Below are positions 16,789-26,526 of a stretch of DNA of 64,000 nucleotides, one piece after another (position 1 is the stretch's first letter; every line of letters starts with the position of its first letter). The position numbers and the translations under genes are program-made. The stretch is from Pseudomonadota bacterium. Its GTDB lineage: Bacteria; Pseudomonadota; Gammaproteobacteria; Burkholderiales; Burkholderiaceae_C. The stretch is from contig JAKBBP010000004.1 of NCBI GenBank assembly GCA_021808445.1, positions 43,628-107,627 on the forward strand, given 5' to 3'. The notes under the pieces are model-generated. The model was given only the letters and a program-made list of their open reading frames with translations, had not been told where the DNA came from and did not search any database.

Positions 16789-17211
16789 TCAATCGGCCAG
16801 AACGTCCAGCGCCTTTTGATAGCGGTTGGCGTGGGAGCGCTCGGCCTTCGCCAGCGTGGCGAACCAGTCGGCGATCTCGTCGAAACCCTCCTCGCGGGCC
16901 GTCTTGGCCATGCCGGGGTACATGTCGGTGTATTCGTGGGTCTCGCCGGCCACCGCGGCCTTCAGGTTGTCGCGGGTCGCGCCGATGGGCAGGCCGGTGG
17001 CGGGGTCGCCAACGGCTTCGAGGAATTCCAGGTGCCCATGCGCGTGGCCCGTCTCTCCCTCGGCGGTGGAGCGGAACAGCGCCGCCACGTCGTTCTGCCC
17101 CTCGATGTCGGCCTTGTTCGCGAAATACAGATAGCGTCGGTTGGCCATCGATTCGCCCGCGAAGGCGTCCTTCAGGTTCTGCTCGGTCTTCGAGCCTTTG
17201 AGCGCAGTCAT
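16789..17211 (-). CDS. Rubrerythrin (diiron domain only)
   Basis: A 140-residue ferritin-like four-helix protein. Likely diiron ligands are Glu20, Glu53 with His56 (GETGHA), Glu90 or Glu93 (GETHEY) and Glu124 with His127 (AERSHAN). It lacks the C-terminal rubredoxin domain of classical rubrerythrin, so an external electron donor is needed; the adjacent Fe-S oxidoreductase is the obvious candidate. Rubrerythrins reduce hydrogen peroxide to water. The ATG has CAGGAG 9 nt upstream. It is the first gene of the minus-strand rubrerythrin / Fe-S / DUF3501 / yaaA unit. Confidence 0.93.
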   Translation of the reverse strand: MTALKGSKTEQNLKDAFAGESMANRRYLYFANKADIEGQNDVAALFRSTAEGETGHAHGHLEFLEAVGDPATGLPIGATRDNLKAAVAGETHEYTDMYPGMAKTAREEGFDEIADWFATLAKAERSHANRYQKALDVLAD

Positions 17212-17274
17212 CGCCGTCTCCTGGTGTCGTGGGAATGGGGTTGCGTCCCGCGGGCACCGCCCGGCAGGGCTCGA

Positions 17275-17285
17275 CCTACTGTAGG
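17275..17285. promoter_or_regulatory. Short palindrome upstream of rubrerythrin
   Basis: CCTAC and GTAGG flank one base, about 64 bp before the rubrerythrin start, in the 183-bp divergent region with the dehydrogenase gene. It may be a regulator site, but such short palindromes occur by chance. A TTGACA on the minus strand further upstream has no matching -10. Confidence 0.25.
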
Positions 17286-17394
17286 CCGGGCCGCGCCGCG
17301 GTGTCTAATGCAGCCTGTCAATGCCGCTCATAGTCTGAACCTATGCCTGCGTGCGCTCGCCGGGTCGGTGGCGCGCGCCTCGAACCCCGCGATC

Positions 17395-18327
17395 ATGCAC
17401 GAACGCCAACCTTCCCCGCAGGGCGCCGAGGCGCCGCCGAGCATCGGTTTCATCGGCCTGGGCGCCATGGGCTGGCCCATGGCCGCGCGATTGCGCGCCG
17501 CCGGGTACCCCGTGGCGGCCTGGGCGCGCAGCCCCGAGGCGGCCAGGCGCGCGGAGCAGGCCGGGATGGCGGTGGCCGGCAGCGCCTCCGAGCTGGCCGG
17601 TGGCGTGCAGGTCCTGGTGACCAATGTGACGTCCACCGAGGATGTGGAACAGGTGCTGCTGGGCGTGCAGGGAGCCGTGCACAGCGCGCGCCCCGGCCTG
17701 CTGTGCATCGACCACAGCACCATCGCCCCGCGGGGCGCGCGACGCATCGCCGCCGAACTGGCCTTGCGCGGCGTGGGCTTCGTGGACGCACCGGTATCCG
17801 GGGGCGAGCAGGGCGCGCGCGAGGGCCGACTGTCGATCATGGCCGGAGGCAGCCCCGAAGACTTCGAGCGGGCCCTGCCCTTGCTGCGACTGCACGGGCC
17901 CACCGTCACCTACATCGGGCCACCCGGCAGCGGGCAGGTGGCCAAGCTGTGCAACCAGCTCGTGCAGGTGGTGAACATCGAGGGCATCGCCGAGGCCATG
18001 CGCCTGGCCGCCGCCGAGGGGGCGCCGCTGCAGCGTGTCCTGCAGGCCCTGGGCGCCGGCTTCGCGGGCAGCCGCATGCTCGACCTGATGGGCCCGAAGA
18101 TGGCCGCGCGCGACTTTGCCGCCGGCATCCAGGCGCGTCTGCATGCCAAGGACTTCGGCCTGCTGGCGCAGGCCGCTGCCGAGGCCGGGCTGGAACTGCC
18201 GGCCCTGCGTCTGGTGCAGGGTCAATTGCAGGCCCTGGTGGAAGAGGGCTGGGGGCGCGACGACACGAGTTCGCTGCTGCGGGTGCTGGAGCGCGCAGCG
18301 GTGTCGCGAGGCTCCGCCGGGAGCTGA
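17395..18327 (+). CDS. NAD(P)-dependent oxidoreductase, 3-hydroxyisobutyrate dehydrogenase family
   Basis: A 310-residue beta-hydroxyacid dehydrogenase. The N-terminal Rossmann motif IGFIGLGAMGWPMAARL, the substrate loop DAPVSGGEQGAREGRL, and the catalytic lysine region GSGQVAKLCNQ are intact. Members act on 3-hydroxyisobutyrate, tartronate semialdehyde or related acids; the sequence does not discriminate between these. The ATG at 17395 has no strong ribosome-binding site, and in-frame starts further upstream are possible, but the family begins close to this point. It is divergent from rubrerythrin. Confidence 0.88.
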   Translation: MHERQPSPQGAEAPPSIGFIGLGAMGWPMAARLRAAGYPVAAWARSPEAARRAEQAGMAVAGSASELAGGVQVLVTNVTSTEDVEQVLLGVQGAVHSARPGLLCIDHSTIAPRGARRIAAELALRGVGFVDAPVSGGEQGAREGRLSIMAGGSPEDFERALPLLRLHGPTVTYIGPPGSGQVAKLCNQLVQVVNIEGIAEAMRLAAAEGAPLQRVLQALGAGFAGSRMLDLMGPKMAARDFAAGIQARLHAKDFGLLAQAAAEAGLELPALRLVQGQLQALVEEGWGRDDTSSLLRVLERAAVSRGSAGS

Positions 18328-18513
18328 TGCCGCGAGGGGGCCGCGCCCCTGGCATACCTGGGTGGCGCGGGAGGGCTTGCTCCGGCGGGCCAACGCGGGA
18401 TGGGCATCGGACCTAGGATGTCCAAACGTCCTTCGAGGGCCGATGGAGCGACATTCTTCCGGGGCCGGCCGAGGCGCCGGACGCGAATCGGTCGTGGGGC
18501 GCTGGAGAACGCC

Positions 18514-19962
18514 ATGGAGCCTGCATCGCTCGTGCGCGGCCGCCGTGCCTCGCGCCGTGCCCCCCGCCGTGTTCCCTGCCGTGTCCCCCGCCGTGTCCCC
18601 TGGTTCCGCCCGGCCGCGGCGGGCCTGCTGTTCCGACTTGCCGCGCGTGTGCTGCCGCGTGTGCTGCCGCATGCGCTGCTGGCGGCGGGGCTGCTGGCCG
18701 CAGGCATGCAGGCCGCCGGCGCGCTTCAGCGTGGCCCGGCGAAGCCCCTGGGCGCGGAGCCCTGGCTCGTGACGGCTGGAACCCGGGGGGCCGTCGAAGG
18801 CGTCGTGCAGTGCGTCCCGGCGGAGCGGGAGCCGCGCGGCTCGCCCATGCCGGCCTCGGAGCCGGCGGGCGCCGCCCTGCGTGCGGATGCACAGGGCTAT
18901 TGCGAGAGCGTGATACGGTTCAGCTACGAAGCCCTGTGGTACCTGTCCGTGGTGTCGGCCAGCATCGATGGAGCTCCTTGCACCTCCACCCGGTGGTTCG
19001 TGGCCTGTCCGGTCCTGCTGACGGCCAATGCATCGGCCACGGTGAGCACCCTGCTGGACGCTGACCCCTATGCGCGGGGCAGCACCGAGGTTGCGGTCAG
19101 CGGCATCGAGAACCCGGTCTACCAGCCGCTGGATTTCCAGACCGAGGGCGGCATCACGGTGGACCAGGCGCCGGCGCTGGTCGTGCCGGGCGTGAACCGA
19201 TCCGGCACCACGCAGCTGACGGTGCGCGCCAGCGGCCCTTCGGGCGCACGCGGTGTGCAGATCAAGGAGCAGATGCCGGCCTTCATCTCGGTCCATTCCG
19301 ATGATCCGGCCTGCCATTTCGAGTCCCTGCCGGGGCTCCTGAGCTGCGCATGGCCCCATCTCGACCCGGGAGCCACGATCCGCGTGCCCATCCAGATCTC
19401 GGCGGGCGCGGGTTTTCCCACCAGCCAGTTGACGACCCGGCTCGAGGCCGGCGCCGACCTGGGCCAGGCAGGCGCCGCCGCGACCATCGTGGTCAGCGGC
19501 AACCTGGTGGTGGGCGAGCAGTCGCTGGATGCGCCCGCGCGGGTGCTCATGGATTCGAGCCTGGTCGACAAGGTCTCGCTGCACACCCTGCCCAGCGATG
19601 CCCGCGCTACGCCGCCGCCGGGAATCCCCGCGCGCTGGACCGTGCACTTCTCGCCCGGCCTGCAGGTGCAAAGCGTCACGCCGGCGGAGGACTCGCGGGA
19701 TCTGGTCTGCACCTATTCGGACGACAGCGTGAGCTGCAATGCCCCCAACTACGGCAGCGAACAGCCGGGTACCAACGCCAACGCGTCGATTCGCCTGGGT
19801 GCGGTGCAAACCGGCGAGCAGACGGCCACGCTGCATTGGGACAGCACCCAGGGGGTGGGTACCACGTCCCAGCGCGTGCAGGTCCTGTGGGACGCAGCCG
19901 AAGCCGATGGCGGGAAGGCTGCGCCCGCGGCCTCCTCGCCCACGCAGGGCGAGGCGCGTTGA
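18514..19962 (+). CDS. Secreted protein with DUF11-like repeats and N-terminal 12-nt tandem repeats
   Basis: I recognise no full-length homologue. From the preferred ATG (18514, GGAG 7 nt upstream) it has 482 residues; earlier in-frame ATGs at 18400 and 18418 exist. The N-terminus is extremely Arg-rich (RRAS/RRAP/RRVP/CRVP/RRVP), then hydrophobic (LLAAGLLAAGMQAAGA), resembling a long n-region signal peptide. After an apparent cleavage there is a Cys-containing domain and two Ig-fold repeats of DUF11 style: one with GPSGARGVQIKEQMP and a LSCAWPHLDPGATI strand, one with FSPGLQVQSV and SVSCNAP. Such repeats are typical of surface or secreted structural proteins. Ala/Pro-rich C-terminus, no anchor motif. 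Function unknown. Confidence 0.72.
   Translation: MEPASLVRGRRASRRAPRRVPCRVPRRVPWFRPAAAGLLFRLAARVLPRVLPHALLAAGLLAAGMQAAGALQRGPAKPLGAEPWLVTAGTRGAVEGVVQCVPAEREPRGSPMPASEPAGAALRADAQGYCESVIRFSYEALWYLSVVSASIDGAPCTSTRWFVACPVLLTANASATVSTLLDADPYARGSTEVAVSGIENPVYQPLDFQTEGGITVDQAPALVVPGVNRSGTTQLTVRASGPSGARGVQIKEQMPAFISVHSDDPACHFESLPGLLSCAWPHLDPGATIRVPIQISAGAGFPTSQLTTRLEAGADLGQAGAAATIVVSGNLVVGEQSLDAPARVLMDSSLVDKVSLHTLPSDARATPPPGIPARWTVHFSPGLQVQSVTPAEDSRDLVCTYSDDSVSCNAPNYGSEQPGTNANASIRLGAVQTGEQTATLHWDSTQGVGTTSQRVQVLWDAAEADGGKAAPAASSPTQGEAR
18541..18600 (+). repeat. Five in-frame 12-nt tandem repeats
   Basis: Five consecutive 12-nt units of the form CGCCGTGYCCCC (variants at a few positions) encode RRAS, RRAP, RRVP, CRVP, RRVP. 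Because the unit is a multiple of three, copy-number changes would lengthen or shorten the N-terminal region without a frameshift. Confidence 0.9.
18646..18681 (+). repeat. Three 12-nt tandem repeats encoding RVLP/RVLP/HALL
   Basis: Two identical CGTGTGCTGCCG units and a third diverged unit, 45 bp after the first repeat tract and in the same reading frame, lie at the start of the hydrophobic segment. Confidence 0.8.
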
Positions 19963-19964
19963 GC

Positions 19965-19997
19965 GCCGCGACGGCCCGGCACGCGGGCCGTCGCGGC
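19965..19997. terminator. Perfect 13-bp inverted repeat between convergent genes
   Basis: GCCGCGACGGCCC and GGGCCGTCGCGGC surround a 7-nt loop, exactly between the stop of the DUF11-like gene and the stop of acnA. It lacks a T-run on both strands, so it may be a bidirectional hairpin limiting read-through or protecting 3' ends. Confidence 0.5.
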
Positions 19998-20014
19998 ACG
20001 GGCGCGCGCCCGGC

Positions 20015-22756
<2,742 letters not shown>

Positions 22757-22957
22757 GGCAGGCTCCGTGAGGGGGGTCAAGGGTGGGTGTTCGAAAAGGC
22801 TGCCGGGCGCGGCGCGCAGGTCGCAGCCCGGGTGTGCGCCGCGCGCGCGCGGCCGTACCCGACCCGGATCGTGGGGCAAGCAGGCGTGGGCGAAGCGGCA
22901 GCGGTCATCGGTCGAAACATCGGACAGGCCACCGCCGCGGATCGCGGACGGAGGCCC

Positions 22958-23440
22958 TTACTGAGCGGCCACCAGTTTCGTGGCGGCGATGGGGTTGCAG
23001 TCGTCGGCCAGGCGCATCATGTCCTTCTTGTCGAACAACATGCTTTTCGCCGGGATCTGGATCATCACCAGGCCTGCCTTCTGGTCATCGAAGTGGTAGG
23101 CGCCGGTGGTCGTGGGCTTGCGCAGCAGCAGATAGTGGCGACCCTTCCAGGTCAGGTCGATGGCATGGTCGTCCTTGCCCTCGATGCGCACGTCCATGCG
23201 CAGGCGGTCGCCGCAGATCATGCGGCCCCCCTTCATGGCGTAGCTGGGCAGGGGATCGGCCTGCGCCACCACCGGGGCCGGAGGGGCCACGGTGGCCGCG
23301 ATGGCGGCCGGCGCCTTGGTGGCGTGCGAGGCGGCGTGCGAGGCGGCGTGTGCCGCCGGAAGCCCGACGCCGGCGCACAGGCCGATGCAGGCCGGACCCA
23401 GCAGGCGGGTCGCAAGACGGGAGGAAGGGGACGGATTCAT
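22958..23440 (-). CDS. Small secreted protein, possibly MliC/lysozyme-inhibitor-like
   Basis: A 160-residue exported protein: a signal peptide ([21 protein letters not shown]) is followed by an Ala/His-rich repeat (AASHAASHA), then a compact domain with two cysteines (Cys76 and Cys148) and the pattern [20 protein letters not shown]. The W-x-G-x-x-Y-x-L strand, Gly-Ala turn and C-terminal Cys loosely resemble the MliC lysozyme-inhibitor fold, but this is weak. It lies between mdh and acnA on the same strand and has no obvious metabolic link to them. Confidence 0.6.
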   Translation of the reverse strand: MNPSPSSRLATRLLGPACIGLCAGVGLPAAHAASHAASHATKAPAAIAATVAPPAPVVAQADPLPSYAMKGGRMICGDRLRMDVRIEGKDDHAIDLTWKGRHYLLLRKPTTTGAYHFDDQKAGLVMIQIPAKSMLFDKKDMMRLADDCNPIAATKLVAAQ

Positions 23441-23571
23441 GATCAGCGGGCTCCGCAGCGGGGGGCGCCGTCGGCCGACGATGCATGCAACACCGCAGCG
23501 GCCATGGCGGCAGGGACGTGGGGTGCCGGCGAGTGTATACCCCGAGCGGCACCGTTTTCCCCCCTGCCGGA

Positions 23572-23601
23572 CAAGTCGTGACGGATTTTCGCCACGACTT
23601 G
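23572..23601. repeat. 9-bp perfect inverted repeat downstream of mdh
   Basis: CAAGTCGTG and CACGACTTG flank a 12-nt loop, 60 nt beyond the mdh stop. No T-run follows on either strand, so terminator or operator function is only possible. Confidence 0.5.
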
Positions 23602-23661
23602 GCCCCGACGCAACGATCCGGTCATGTTCCGGCGTCGATCCGCTTGCGGCTGCGAGCCGGT

Positions 23662-24648
23662 TCACAGCAGGTGCTTGACCCCGTCCTTCTCTTCCTGAAG
23701 TTCCGCCAGGGTCTTGTCCAGGCAGCTCTGGGAGAAGGCGTCGATGGGCAGGCCCTGCACGCGCTGGTACTGGCCGCCCTCGCAGATCACCGGCACGCCG
23801 AACATGGTTTCCTCGGGAATGCCATACGAGCCGTCCGAGGGGATGCCCATGGTCACCCAACGCCCGTTGCTGCCCAGCACCCAGTCGCGCATGTGGTCGA
23901 TGGCCGCGTTGGCCGCCGAGGCCGCGGAGCTCAGCCCGCGGGCCTCGATGATCGCCGCGCCGCGCTTGCCCACCGTGGGCAGGAAGGTGTTGCGGTTCCA
24001 GTCGTCGTCGCCGATGATGTCCTTCACCGGCTTGCCGTCGACGGTGGCGAAGCGCCAGTCGGCGTACATGGTCGGCGAGTGGTTGCCCCAGACGCAGAAC
24101 TTCTCGATGGACGACACCGGCTTGCCCATCCGGGTGGCCAGCTGGGACAGCCCGCGGTTGTGGTCCAGGCGCAGCATGGCGGTGAATTGCCCCTTGGGCA
24201 GGTCGGGAGCCGACTTCATCGCGATGTAGGCGTTGGTGTTGGCCGGATTGCCGACCACCAGCACGCGCACGCTGCGCTTGGCGACCGCGTTGAGCGCCTT
24301 GCCCTGCGCCGTGAAGATCTGCGCGTTGGCCGACAGCAGATCACGGCGTTCCATGCCAGGGCCGCGGGGGCGTGCGCCGACCAGCAGCGCGCAGTCGATA
24401 TCCTGGAACGCGGTGTTCGGGTCGGAGTGGCCCGTCATCCCGGCAAGCAGCGGGAACGCGCAGTCATCCAGTTCCATCATCACGCCTTTGAGCGCCTTCT
24501 GGGCCTTTTCGTCGGGAATTTCCAGAAGTTGCAGAATCACCGGCTGATCCTTGCCGAGCATTTCGCCGGAGGCGATTCGGAACAGCAGGGCGTAGCCGAT
24601 CTGGCCGGCGGCGCCGGTCACGGCTACGCGCATGGGGGCTTTGGACAT
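23662..24648 (-). CDS. mdh: Malate dehydrogenase
   Basis: A 328-residue NAD-dependent malate dehydrogenase of the long bacterial/cytosolic type. It has the nucleotide-binding motif [15 protein letters not shown], the substrate-loop arginines in [23 protein letters not shown] with the catalytic Asp partner, and the catalytic His in [13 protein letters not shown]. The start [10 protein letters not shown] at 24648 is preceded by CGGAG. A sigma-70 promoter lies about 130 bp upstream with a palindromic operator behind it, implying control by the divergently encoded GntR protein. Confidence 0.97.
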   Translation of the reverse strand: MSKAPMRVAVTGAAGQIGYALLFRIASGEMLGKDQPVILQLLEIPDEKAQKALKGVMMELDDCAFPLLAGMTGHSDPNTAFQDIDCALLVGARPRGPGMERRDLLSANAQIFTAQGKALNAVAKRSVRVLVVGNPANTNAYIAMKSAPDLPKGQFTAMLRLDHNRGLSQLATRMGKPVSSIEKFCVWGNHSPTMYADWRFATVDGKPVKDIIGDDDWNRNTFLPTVGKRGAAIIEARGLSSAASAANAAIDHMRDWVLGSNGRWVTMGIPSDGSYGIPEETMFGVPVICEGGQYQRVQGLPIDAFSQSCLDKTLAELQEEKDGVKHLL

Positions 24649-24778
24649 GGGAAACTCCGATTGAGGCCGTTGGGAAGCCGAATCGACCCGTGGGTGCGCG
24701 GGCCGGAGCCGGAACTGCGGGCGGGGCCGGTGCGCGGATCGCTCGCGCGCCACTCCCCGATGCTGCATTGCAGGACGC

Positions 24779-24807
24779 AGTGTAGGCAATGCCATGGGGT
24801 GCGTCAA
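24779..24807 (-). promoter_or_regulatory. Sigma-70 promoter of mdh
   Basis: On the minus strand a -35 TTGACG and a -10 TACACT are separated by exactly 17 nt. This is the best promoter match in the window. It predicts a leader of about 125 nt before the mdh ATG. Confidence 0.72.
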
Positions 24808-24814
24808 CGCACTT

Positions 24815-24832
24815 ATGTCTTATATAAGACAT
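24815..24832. promoter_or_regulatory. Perfect 18-bp palindromic operator between mdh and gntR
   Basis: ATGTCTTATATAAGACAT is its own reverse complement. It starts 7 bp upstream of the mdh -35 box and lies 41 bp before the regulator gene, the position expected for an autoregulated operator of the GntR/UTRA protein. It is strikingly AT-rich for this genome. Confidence 0.8.
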
Positions 24833-24873
24833 CTATTAGGACATACTGGACAGGCTCGCGCCGCTGTGCTGCA

Positions 24874-25656
24874 ATGCAGCGCATGGCCACGACCGTCCCA
24901 GCTCCGTCCAGCGCGCCCGGTGCCGCCTCGGCGGCGCCGGTGTTCAGCCCGCTGTACCAGCAGATCAAGGCGCTGATCACCCGCGCGTTGCAGGAGGGGG
25001 AGTGGAAGCCTGGCGAGCTGATCCCCAGCGAGGCGGAGCTGGCTTCACGCTTCGGCGTCAGCCAGGGCACGGTGCGCAAGGCCATCGACGAGCTCGCCGC
25101 GGAGAACCTGCTGATCCGCCGCCAGGGGCGCGGAACCTTCGTGTCCACCCACCACGAGGCGCAGGTCAAGTTCCGTTTCCTGCGCCTGGTGCCCGACACC
25201 GAGACCAGCCAGGGCCTGCGCATGGAGCGCGAGTTCCTGGAATGCCACCGTGTGCGTGCTCCTTCGGAGGTGGTGCGCGCGCTGGGCATCCGTGCCGGCG
25301 ACATGGTGCTGGAGATCCGGCGCATTCTGCGTATCGCCGGCGAACCCGTGGTGTACGAGGATATCTACCTGCCGGCGGGGCCCTTCCGCGGCCTGACCGC
25401 CGAGCGCCTGGAGCGCTATCGCGGCCCCTTGTACGCGATGTTTGAATCCGAGTTCGGCACGCGCATGGTGCGTGCCGAGGAAAAGATCCGGGCGGTCAAC
25501 GCCTCGGCGCAGGAAGCCGAGCTGTTGCACGTGCCGGTGGGCCAGGCCCTGCTGTCGGTGGAGCGCCTGGCCTTCAGCTACGGCGACCAGCCGGTCGAGC
25601 TGCGCCGCGGCCTGTATGCCACCACGCATCACTACTACCGCAACGAACTCAGCTGA
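24874..25656 (+). CDS. GntR-family regulator (HutC/UTRA type)
   Basis: A 260-residue transcription regulator. The winged helix-turn-helix spans about 24-92 (PLYQQIKALITRAL, PSEAELASRFGVSQGTVRKA, RRQGRGTFV), followed by a UTRA ligand domain (about 110-250) with the family's YEDIYLPAG and GLYATTHHYY motifs. ATG 24883 is an alternative start. Placement between mdh (divergent) and sdhCDAB (same direction, 86 bp downstream) suggests it senses an organic acid or TCA intermediate and binds the palindrome at 24815-24832. The ligand is unknown. Confidence 0.92.
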   Translation: MQRMATTVPAPSSAPGAASAAPVFSPLYQQIKALITRALQEGEWKPGELIPSEAELASRFGVSQGTVRKAIDELAAENLLIRRQGRGTFVSTHHEAQVKFRFLRLVPDTETSQGLRMEREFLECHRVRAPSEVVRALGIRAGDMVLEIRRILRIAGEPVVYEDIYLPAGPFRGLTAERLERYRGPLYAMFESEFGTRMVRAEEKIRAVNASAQEAELLHVPVGQALLSVERLAFSYGDQPVELRRGLYATTHHYYRNELS

Positions 25657-25742
25657 GCGATGGCGCCTGCCGCATGTCGCGCGCTGCGGATGTCCGATTC
25701 AAGCCATAAACTCGCGTCACAACCCGAAGCGAGGCCAAGACC

Positions 25743-26156
25743 ATGCCAACCGTACCCAAGACTGCAAGACCCGAGTTCCGCAACATCGGACTCGGTGACA
25801 TCGTCCGATACCGCATGCCCCTGGCGGCCATCGTGTCGATCCTGCATCGCATCAGCGGCGCCCTGATGTTCCTGCTCCTTCCTGTCGTCCTCTGGGCCTT
25901 CGGCCTGAGTCTGCGTTCGGCGCAGGGCTTCGCGGACCTCGCAGCCGTGCTGGGCTCCTGGCCGATGAAACTGGTCGGACTGGCCCTGTTCTGGGGTCTG
26001 GCCCACCATTTCTGCGCCGGCATCCGGCACCTCGCCTCGGACATCTGCCCGAAGGTGGTGACCAAGCAGGCCGGGCGCCAGAGCGCCGTGACGGTGCTGG
26101 TGGTCTCGCTGCTGGCCACGCTGCTGTTCGCCATCCACCTCTTCTCGGGAGCCTGA
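25743..26156 (+). CDS. sdhC: Succinate dehydrogenase cytochrome b556 subunit
   Basis: A 137-residue membrane anchor of complex II with three transmembrane helices. The SIxHRISGALMFL motif carries the quinone-site Ser and Arg, and the heme-ligand His is in the HHFCAGIRHLASD helix. It starts the sdhCDAB cluster; a TAAACT element about 35 bp upstream could be a -10 box. The stop is separated from the sdhD ATG by a single base, indicating translational coupling. Confidence 0.96.
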   Translation: MPTVPKTARPEFRNIGLGDIVRYRMPLAAIVSILHRISGALMFLLLPVVLWAFGLSLRSAQGFADLAAVLGSWPMKLVGLALFWGLAHHFCAGIRHLASDICPKVVTKQAGRQSAVTVLVVSLLATLLFAIHLFSGA

Positions 26157-26157
26157 C

Positions 26158-26523
26158 ATGCCCGCAAGCGATTATGGATCCCACCGTCTGGTGGTGGGCG
26201 CGCACTACGGACTGCGCGACTGGCTGGCCCAGCGCGTGACCGCCGTGGTGATGGCGCTCTATACCGTGTTCATGCTGGTCGTCGTCCTGTGGCCGGGCCG
26301 GATGGACTACGCGCGCTGGCAGGCGCTGTTCGCCAACGAGGCGACCAAGCTGTTCACGCTCGTGGCCCTGCTCGCGCTGCTCTACCACGTGTGGGTGGGC
26401 GTGCGCGACATCTGGATGGATTACGTCAAGCCCGTCGGGTTGCGCCTGAGCCTGCAGGTGCTGACCATCGTGTGGCTGCTCGCCTGCGTCGGTGGTGCCG
26501 TGCAGGTTCTGTGGAGGGTCTGA
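26158..26523 (+). CDS. sdhD: Succinate dehydrogenase membrane anchor subunit
   Basis: A 121-residue second membrane anchor of complex II with three hydrophobic helices. The SHRLVVGAHYGLRDWLAQRVTAV opening and the ALLYHVWVGVRDIWMDYVKP helix, which bears the second heme-ligand His and quinone-site Tyr/Asp, are typical. It begins 1 bp after sdhC. Confidence 0.95.
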   Translation: MPASDYGSHRLVVGAHYGLRDWLAQRVTAVVMALYTVFMLVVVLWPGRMDYARWQALFANEATKLFTLVALLALLYHVWVGVRDIWMDYVKPVGLRLSLQVLTIVWLLACVGGAVQVLWRV

Positions 26524-26526
26524 GCC

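Noticed and set aside
17300..17325. TTGACA on the minus strand upstream of rubrerythrin, considered as a -35 box
   Set aside because: No acceptable -10 sequence occurs 16-18 nt downstream.
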